The notes beneath the pieces are model-generated. The model saw only the letters and a list, made by a program, of their open reading frames with translations. It was not told the origin of the DNA and did not search any database. Below, piece after piece: positions 59,959-64,000 of a stretch of DNA of 64,000 nt. The stretch spans positions 5,972,426 to 6,036,425 of the forward strand of contig NZ_AP023354.1 of NCBI RefSeq assembly GCF_018324685.1, read 5' to 3'. Source of the DNA: Actinocatenispora sera. GTDB taxonomy: Bacteria; Actinomycetota; Actinomycetes; Mycobacteriales; Micromonosporaceae. Numbering within the stretch: position 1 is the first letter of the stretch; each line of letters starts with the position of its first letter. The position numbers and the translations under genes are program-made.

Positions 59959-60468
59959 TCAGTCCGGCAGCGACTCGATGTAGAGGGTGAGCTTCTTCAA
60001 CAGCCGGTTGAGCGCGGCGCGCTCGCGCTCGGTCAGGGTGGCGATCAGCTCGTCCTCCGCGGTGCCGCGGTTGGCCATCGCGCCGCGCCAGACCTCGGTG
60101 CCCTTCGGGGTGATCTGGACGATGACGCGCCGGCGGTCGTCGATGGCCGACACCCGCCGGATCCAGCCCCTCTTCTCCAGCGCGTCGAGCCGGCCGGTCA
60201 TCCCGGCGCCGGAGATCTTGAGGTCCTCGGCGAGCTCGCCCGGTGACGCCGAGCCCGGAGTGTCGCGGATCATCAGCTCGTGCAGCGTCTTGTACTCCGC
60301 GTCCTGCAGGTTGGAGGCGGCCGCGGCGCGCTTCACCGTCTCGCGGAGATAGTGGCCGATCTGCCCGATCCGGGTGACGATGCCCTCGACCTGGTCGTCG
60401 TACGAGATGCCCGACCAGTGGTCTCGCCAGCGCGCGACGTGGCGGTCGGTCCAGTCCTCGGGCGGCAT
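59959..60468 (-). CDS. MarR family transcriptional regulator
   Basis: The 169-residue protein has a MarR winged helix: NLQDAEYKTLHELMIRD, SPGELAEDLKISGAGMTGRL and the wing RRVSAIDDRRRVIVQITPKG, flanked by N- and C-terminal dimer helices. It is divergent from the MFS gene, 92 bases between starts, with palindromes in the gap. It should repress that exporter until a phenolic or drug ligand binds. Confidence 0.93.
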   Translation of the reverse strand: MPPEDWTDRHVARWRDHWSGISYDDQVEGIVTRIGQIGHYLRETVKRAAAASNLQDAEYKTLHELMIRDTPGSASPGELAEDLKISGAGMTGRLDALEKRGWIRRVSAIDDRRRVIVQITPKGTEVWRGAMANRGTAEDELIATLTERERAALNRLLKKLTLYIESLPD

Positions 60469-60504
60469 GCCCCGATCCTACCAACGATGCTTCGGCACCG
60501 AGAA

Positions 60505-60547
60505 TCTCGCTGGCGAAAATTTCGTTGACTAAACATTCGCTAGCGAA
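60505..60547. promoter_or_regulatory. MarR operator-like palindromes before an MFS gene
   Basis: TTCGCTAGCGAA (60536-60547) is a perfect 12-bp palindrome, 13 bases before the MFS ATG. TCTCGCTGGCGAAA (60505-60518) is a looser copy on the MarR side. Both fit MarR binding. The close distance to the ATG leaves no room for a normal leader. Confidence 0.7.
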
Positions 60548-60560
60548 ATACCATCGACCG

Positions 60561-61829
60561 ATGACCACAGCTCCGGCCGCGGCGCGGCCGCTGGCGTACC
60601 GCAACTTCCGGCTGCTCGTGATCGGCGCCGGCACCAGCTCGTTCGGCAACGCCATCACCCCGGTCGCACTCGCATTCGCGGTGCTGGCACTCGGCGGTTC
60701 GGCCAACCAGCTCGGCCTGGTCGTCGCGGCGTACGCGTTGGCCGATGTGGCCACCGCCCTGTTCGGCGGCGTGCTCGGCGACCGGCTCCCGCGAGCGGCG
60801 ATGATGCAGGGCTCGGCGATCGCCGCGGCAGCCACCCAGACCCTGATCGCGGCGAGCCTGATCGGCGGCTGGTCGAGCGTCTGGTTGCTCGGCGTGGTCG
60901 GCGCCGTCAACGGCTGCCTCGGCGCGCTGGCCAGCCCCTCGTCCTCGGCAATGACCCGGCAGACCGTGCCGCAACCGTTGCTGCCCAGGGCGGTCTCGCA
61001 GCGTCGGCTGGTCCAGAACGGCGCCCAGATCGCCGGCTTCGCGCTCGCCGGGGTGCTCGCCGCCACGCTCGGCTCCGGCTGGGCGATCGCGGTCGACGCG
61101 GCAACCTTCGCCGTCGCCGCCGCCTGCTACCACCTGCTCCGGGTGCCGGAACCGGCGCGGGAGCGGCACGAGTCGATGCTGGGCGACCTGGGCACGGGGC
61201 TGCGCGAGGTGCTGCGTCACGCCTGGCTGTGGATGCTCATCCTGCAGGCCCTGCTGTACCACCTGTTCTACGGCGGGGTGCAGGGCGTGCTCGGCCCGAT
61301 CGTGGTGTCGGACAACTGGAGCAAGGCGGCCTGGGGCTGGGCGCTCGCGGCGCTGATGATCGGGTTCCTCGCCGGCGGCCTGCTGTCGTTGCGCTGGCGA
61401 CCGCGCCGCGGGCTGTTGACCGGCACCCTGCTGCTCGCGCTGACCGGCTGCTTCCCCGCCGCGATGGCCCTCGGCGTACCGGGCACGACCGGGCTGATCC
61501 TGGTGCTCGCCGGCGCGTTCCTGCACGGGTTCGGGCTGGAGCTGTTCTCGGTCAGCTGGGACCTGTCCATCCAGCAGAACGTGCCCGAGGACAAGCTCGC
61601 CCGGGTGTACTCCTTCGACATGGTCGGCTCGTTCGTCGCCCGGCCGGTCGGCCTGGCGCTCACCGGACCGCTGTCCGCCCTCACCGGTACCACCAGCTGG
61701 CTGTGGGTGTGCGCCGCGGTGATGGCCGGCGGATCGCTCGCCGCCGCCACGCTGCCCTCCGTGCGCCAGCTGCGCCGGCACGACCCGACCCCGGTGACGG
61801 AACTGGACCCGGTCGGCTCCGCCAGCTGA
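60561..61829 (+). CDS. MFS transporter (MFS_3 / enterobactin-exporter type)
   Basis: The 422-residue protein has about 12 membrane helices, starting RPLAYRNFRLLVIGAGTSSFGNAITPVALAFAV as in the TMS05/EntS-like exporters of actinobacteria. The loop GVLGDRLPRAAMM between helices 2 and 3 is the MFS signature region. No Shine-Dalgarno sequence precedes ATG 60561 and the operator is 13 bases away, so translation is probably leaderless. It is the likely target of the divergent MarR repressor. Confidence 0.9.
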   Translation: MTTAPAAARPLAYRNFRLLVIGAGTSSFGNAITPVALAFAVLALGGSANQLGLVVAAYALADVATALFGGVLGDRLPRAAMMQGSAIAAAATQTLIAASLIGGWSSVWLLGVVGAVNGCLGALASPSSSAMTRQTVPQPLLPRAVSQRRLVQNGAQIAGFALAGVLAATLGSGWAIAVDAATFAVAAACYHLLRVPEPARERHESMLGDLGTGLREVLRHAWLWMLILQALLYHLFYGGVQGVLGPIVVSDNWSKAAWGWALAALMIGFLAGGLLSLRWRPRRGLLTGTLLLALTGCFPAAMALGVPGTTGLILVLAGAFLHGFGLELFSVSWDLSIQQNVPEDKLARVYSFDMVGSFVARPVGLALTGPLSALTGTTSWLWVCAAVMAGGSLAAATLPSVRQLRRHDPTPVTELDPVGSAS

Positions 61830-61877
61830 CCCGCATCGGGCGCGTCCCCGGCACTCACCACGCCATAAACTGGTGCG

Positions 61878-62300
61878 ATGGCGGACGACGGGCGACCCGC
61901 TCGGGTCGAGGACGTGCACGAGCTGGCCCAGGCGATGCCGCACGTCACGGTGGAGCGCGGTGGCAGCGGCAACCCGGTGTACCAGGTCGGCGGGAAGTCG
62001 TTCGTGTTCTTCCGCACCCCGCGGCCGGACGCGGTCGACCCGGCCACGGGCGAGCGGTACCCGGACGTGATCGTCCTCTGGGTCGAGTCGGAGGCCGACA
62101 AGCAGGCGCTCGTCGCCGATCCGGACTCCCCGTTCTTCACCACGCCACACTTCGACGGGCACCGTTCGGTGCTGGTCCGCGCGGCGCAGCTGCACCGGTT
62201 GAGCCGCGCGGAGCTCGCCGAGGTGGTGCAGGACGCCTGGCTGTCGCAGGCCTCGGCGCGCCGCGCCCGCGCCTGGCTCGACGCCCACCAGCTGGACTGA
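61878..62300 (+). CDS. MmcQ/YjbR family protein
   Basis: The 140-residue protein is a compact MmcQ/YjbR domain: RVEDVHELAQAMPHVTVERG, NPVYQVGGKSFVFFRTPRPD, an ADKQALVADPDSPFFTTPHF segment and a C-terminal ELAEVVQDAWLSQASARRAR. It has a normal stop, unlike its relative near 21,484. The family is DNA-binding-like by structure but has no settled function. It is convergent with the azoreductase gene across a hairpin. Confidence 0.88.
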   Translation: MADDGRPARVEDVHELAQAMPHVTVERGGSGNPVYQVGGKSFVFFRTPRPDAVDPATGERYPDVIVLWVESEADKQALVADPDSPFFTTPHFDGHRSVLVRAAQLHRLSRAELAEVVQDAWLSQASARRARAWLDAHQLD

Positions 62301-62317
62301 CGATCGCTGCCGGACCC

Positions 62318-62349
62318 CCGGTACGCGGCGGCGCCGCCCCGCGTACCGG
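62318..62349. terminator. Hairpin terminator between convergent genes
   Basis: Arms CCGGTACGCGG (62318-62328) and CCGCGTACCGG (62339-62349) are exact complements around a 10-base loop that can itself pair (GGCGCC). It lies between the YjbR-like stop (62300) and the azoreductase stop (62404). A further copy of CCGGTACGCGG occurs at about 62383-62393. Confidence 0.65.
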
Positions 62350-62403
62350 TCTCCGGTGGCCGAGCCAGGCGGCGTGCCGGTTCCGGTACGCGGGAGGGCG
62401 GGT

Positions 62404-63033
62404 TCAGGCGGCCAGGCTGCGGCCGGCCTCGGCCGCGGCCTCCTCGGCGCTCTTGCGCAGCGTCGCGGCGTGCTCGCGGAACTCGTCCAGCGCCGGGTTG
62501 ATCCCGACCAGCGTGAACTCGCGCTCGATCACGGTCAGGTCGGCGCCCCAGACGTCGGCCAGGATGCGCCGCAGGTAGCCGGTGTTGTGGTCCCAGCCCT
62601 CGCGCGGCGTGCCCGGTCCGTAGGCGCCGCCGCGGGTGGTGACCAGCACCACCGGGGTACCTGTCAGCAGCCCGACGGGATCGTCCACGCCGGCGATGAC
62701 CAGGTCGATCCAGGTCTTGACGTGCTGCGAGACGCCGTAGTTGTACAGCGGCAGAGCGAGCACGGCGGCGTCGGCCGCGCGCAGCTCGTCGGCGACCTCG
62801 ACCGCCAGCGCCAGCGCCGCGCGATCGGCCGGGGTGCGCTGCTCCTCCGGTACCGCCTTGGCCCCGAGTGCCGCGCGCCAGGCGTCGGCCGGTAGCGGCT
62901 GCTCGCCGAGGTGGCGGGTGACGATCGGCTCGCTTGGTCGAACGGCGCGGAACTCGGCCACCACCTGGTCGGCCAGTGCGCTGCTGCTCGAACCGTCGCC
63001 TTGGATGCTCGAGTCGATGCGCAACAGGGACAT
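62404..63033 (-). CDS. FMN-dependent NADH-azoreductase / NAD(P)H quinone oxidoreductase
   Basis: ATG 63033, with GAGGAG upstream, gives 209 residues in a flavodoxin-like fold. MSLLRIDSSIQGDGSSSS is the FMN-phosphate loop, ALPLYNYGVSQHVKTWIDLV is the central AzoR motif, and VLVTTRGGAYGPG the last flavin loop. Such enzymes reduce quinones and azo compounds with NADH. The divergent MarR gene and its two operators imply quinone- or redox-inducible expression. Confidence 0.92.
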   Translation of the reverse strand: MSLLRIDSSIQGDGSSSSALADQVVAEFRAVRPSEPIVTRHLGEQPLPADAWRAALGAKAVPEEQRTPADRAALALAVEVADELRAADAAVLALPLYNYGVSQHVKTWIDLVIAGVDDPVGLLTGTPVVLVTTRGGAYGPGTPREGWDHNTGYLRRILADVWGADLTVIEREFTLVGINPALDEFREHAATLRKSAEEAAAEAGRSLAA

Positions 63034-63080
63034 GAACGTGCTCCTCGTGGCTCGCCCGACGGCACGGGCGCCGGGGCTAG

Positions 63081-63126
63081 TTGAATGTTCAAGCGACACG
63101 GTAGCGCGCTCGAATTGAACATTCAA
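63081..63126. promoter_or_regulatory. Two MarR operator sites in the azoreductase-MarR intergenic region
   Basis: TTGAATGTTCAA (63081-63092) and TTGAACATTCAA (63115-63126) are inverted forms of the same near-palindrome, 34 bases apart centre to centre. The 117-base gap between the two gene starts contains both, one near each promoter. AT-rich composition supports operator use. Confidence 0.75.
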
Positions 63127-63150
63127 GTTCTACTGCCGTAGGATTGCTCC

Positions 63151-63648
63151 GTGCCCACCGAAGACGCCGCCGACGAGGTCCCCTGGCTCAGCCGTGACCA
63201 GCAGGAACACTGGATCGCGTTGATCGGTGTGATCAGCACCCTGCCGCCGGCGCTGGATGCCCAGCTCAAGCGGGACGCCGGCCTCAACATGTACGAGTAC
63301 CAGGTGCTCGTGCAGCTCGGCGACTCCCCGCAGGCGACGGTCCCGATGAGCGATCTGGCCATGCTCGCCAGCGGCTCGCTGTCGCGCCTGTCACATGCGG
63401 TGGGCCGGCTCGAACGCGCGGGCTACGTCCGCCGGGTCGTCTGCCGCGAGCCGGGCCGGCGGACCGCCGCCGTGCTCACCGAGGCGGGCCGGGCCAAGCT
63501 GGAACAGACCGCGCCTGGGCACGTCCGGGAAGTCCGGCGACTGGTCATCGACGCGCTGACGCCGGAGCAGCTCGCCGCGCTGGGCGGCGCAGCACGGCGG
63601 GTCCTCGAGGTGACCGCGCCGGACATCGCGGCGAGGCTCCACCTCTGA
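63151..63648 (+). CDS. MarR family transcriptional regulator
   Basis: The GTG at 63151 gives 165 residues with the MarR fold: NMYEYQVLVQLGDSPQATVP, MSDLAMLASGSLSRLSHAVG and the wing RRVVCREPGRRTAAVLTEAG. GGATTG at about six bases upstream is a weak ribosome site. It is divergent from the azoreductase gene and probably represses it and itself. Its stop codon lies inside a short tandem repeat. Confidence 0.92.
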   Translation: MPTEDAADEVPWLSRDQQEHWIALIGVISTLPPALDAQLKRDAGLNMYEYQVLVQLGDSPQATVPMSDLAMLASGSLSRLSHAVGRLERAGYVRRVVCREPGRRTAAVLTEAGRAKLEQTAPGHVREVRRLVIDALTPEQLAALGGAARRVLEVTAPDIAARLHL

Positions 63649-63720
63649 CCGCGATGCCCCACCTCCGACCGCGATGCCCCACCTCTGACCGTGATGCCCC
63701 ACCTCTGACCGCGACGCTTC
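63641..63720. repeat. 20-bp tandem repeat, four copies
   Basis: Units at 63641, 63661, 63681 and 63701 follow ACCTCTGACCGCGATGCCCC with one to four changes, then a partial copy (CACCTTGACC). The first unit contains the last codons and TGA of the MarR gene, so the array seems to have grown from the gene's 3' end. It reaches to 109 bases before the next stop codon on the minus strand. Confidence 0.9.
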
Positions 63721-63828
63721 CACCTTGACCGTGCGAGGTTCGCACCCTGGCCGCGCGCGGGCCGGACGGTCGCGGCGAGGCTCGACCCCGACCACGCGCC
63801 GGCCCGGCCGGCGAGACGTGCACCGCGC

Positions 63829-64000
63829 TCAGCGCAGCGGTTCGCCGTTGACCGCTTCGCCGGCCGGGAACAGCTCGGCCAGCTTCGCGGCCAGCATCGC
63901 GCGCCCCGGCACGCCGAGCTTGCGATAGCAGCTCGTCAGGTTCTTCTCCACCGCGCGCCGGGTCACCCCCAGCAACTCGGCGATCTGGCGGTTGGAGCTG
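63829..64000 (-). CDS. LuxR-type regulator, C-terminal fragment (runs off window)
   Basis: Only the last 56 residues are inside the window. They read SSNRQIAELLGVTRRAVEKN, then LTSCYRKLGVPGRAMLAAKL, which is the recognition half of a LuxR helix-turn-helix, followed by a short tail ending GEPLR. The spacing fits the DNA-binding domain of a large LuxR (LAL or MalT-like) or a NarL regulator. The rest lies to the right. Confidence 0.8.
   Translation of the reverse strand, partial: SSNRQIAELLGVTRRAVEKNLTSCYRKLGVPGRAMLAAKLAELFPAGEAVNGEPLR

Overview
The window is very GC-rich, uses many GTG starts, carries strong Shine-Dalgarno sequences, and packs genes with 1-16 bp overlaps. A SARP-type regulator, an ECF42 sigma factor with its DGPF partner, a TIGR03086-type (mycothiol-associated) protein and the many one-component regulators all point to a filamentous or soil actinomycete (Actinomycetota). 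Micromonosporaceae is my best guess from style alone and is not proven. No rRNA, tRNA, CRISPR, insertion sequence or prophage gene was seen.

Layout. 1-5,900 (minus strand): a peptide or amino-acid scavenging operon (OPT transporter, M29-like aminopeptidase, S33 peptidase, AroM-like protein, a 45-codon racemase remnant, DUF1177 start) behind an IclR regulator. 6,000-9,150: PadR regulator and a MacB/FtsX-type ABC transporter. 9,200-12,900: small metabolic genes and two secreted proteins, one fusing a peptidase-inhibitor I36-like domain to a CHAP/NlpC-like domain. 12,960-21,500: SARP-NB-ARC-TPR regulator, GlxA/AraC regulator with divergent MFS exporter, a 19-bp minisatellite, a phosphotransferase and a serine hydrolase. 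21,583-25,431: a 1,282-residue secreted S53 (sedolisin) protease with Kelch repeats.

25,600-42,600 is a surface or exopolysaccharide locus. A plus-strand arm holds a TrmB/LuxR-like regulator, two orphan NarL-type response regulators, a GT4 glycosyltransferase, an unknown 298-residue protein and a small repeat protein. A tightly overlapping nine-gene minus-strand operon encodes a nucleotide-sugar dehydrogenase, ATP-grasp enzyme, FAD oxidoreductase (frameshifted), undecaprenyl-phosphate sugar transferase, NodB deacetylase, GT4, epimerase, GH18-like lipoprotein and a processive GT2 synthase. A secreted deacetylase is divergent from it. The set GT2 synthase + GH18-like hydrolase + two CE4 deacetylases resembles poly-N-acetylhexosamine (PNAG-like) logic, here combined with a lipid-linked priming enzyme. 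I infer that the product is a partly deacetylated amino-sugar polymer.

42,780-64,000: MMPL transporter, a DUF998/TetR pair, a LuxR two-component operon, a second GH18-like secreted protein, a DGPF/ECF42 module, DUF899, an acyltransferase, an ArsR-SRPBCC-DinB operon, a histidine/phenylalanine-ammonia-lyase-like protein that lacks the MIO-forming Ala-Ser-Gly, and MarR-controlled MFS and azoreductase genes. Clear palindromic operators lie beside the IclR, PadR, TetR, ArsR and both MarR genes. A 76-bp promoter-like block is shared, at fixed spacing, by the two-component operon and the acyltransferase gene.
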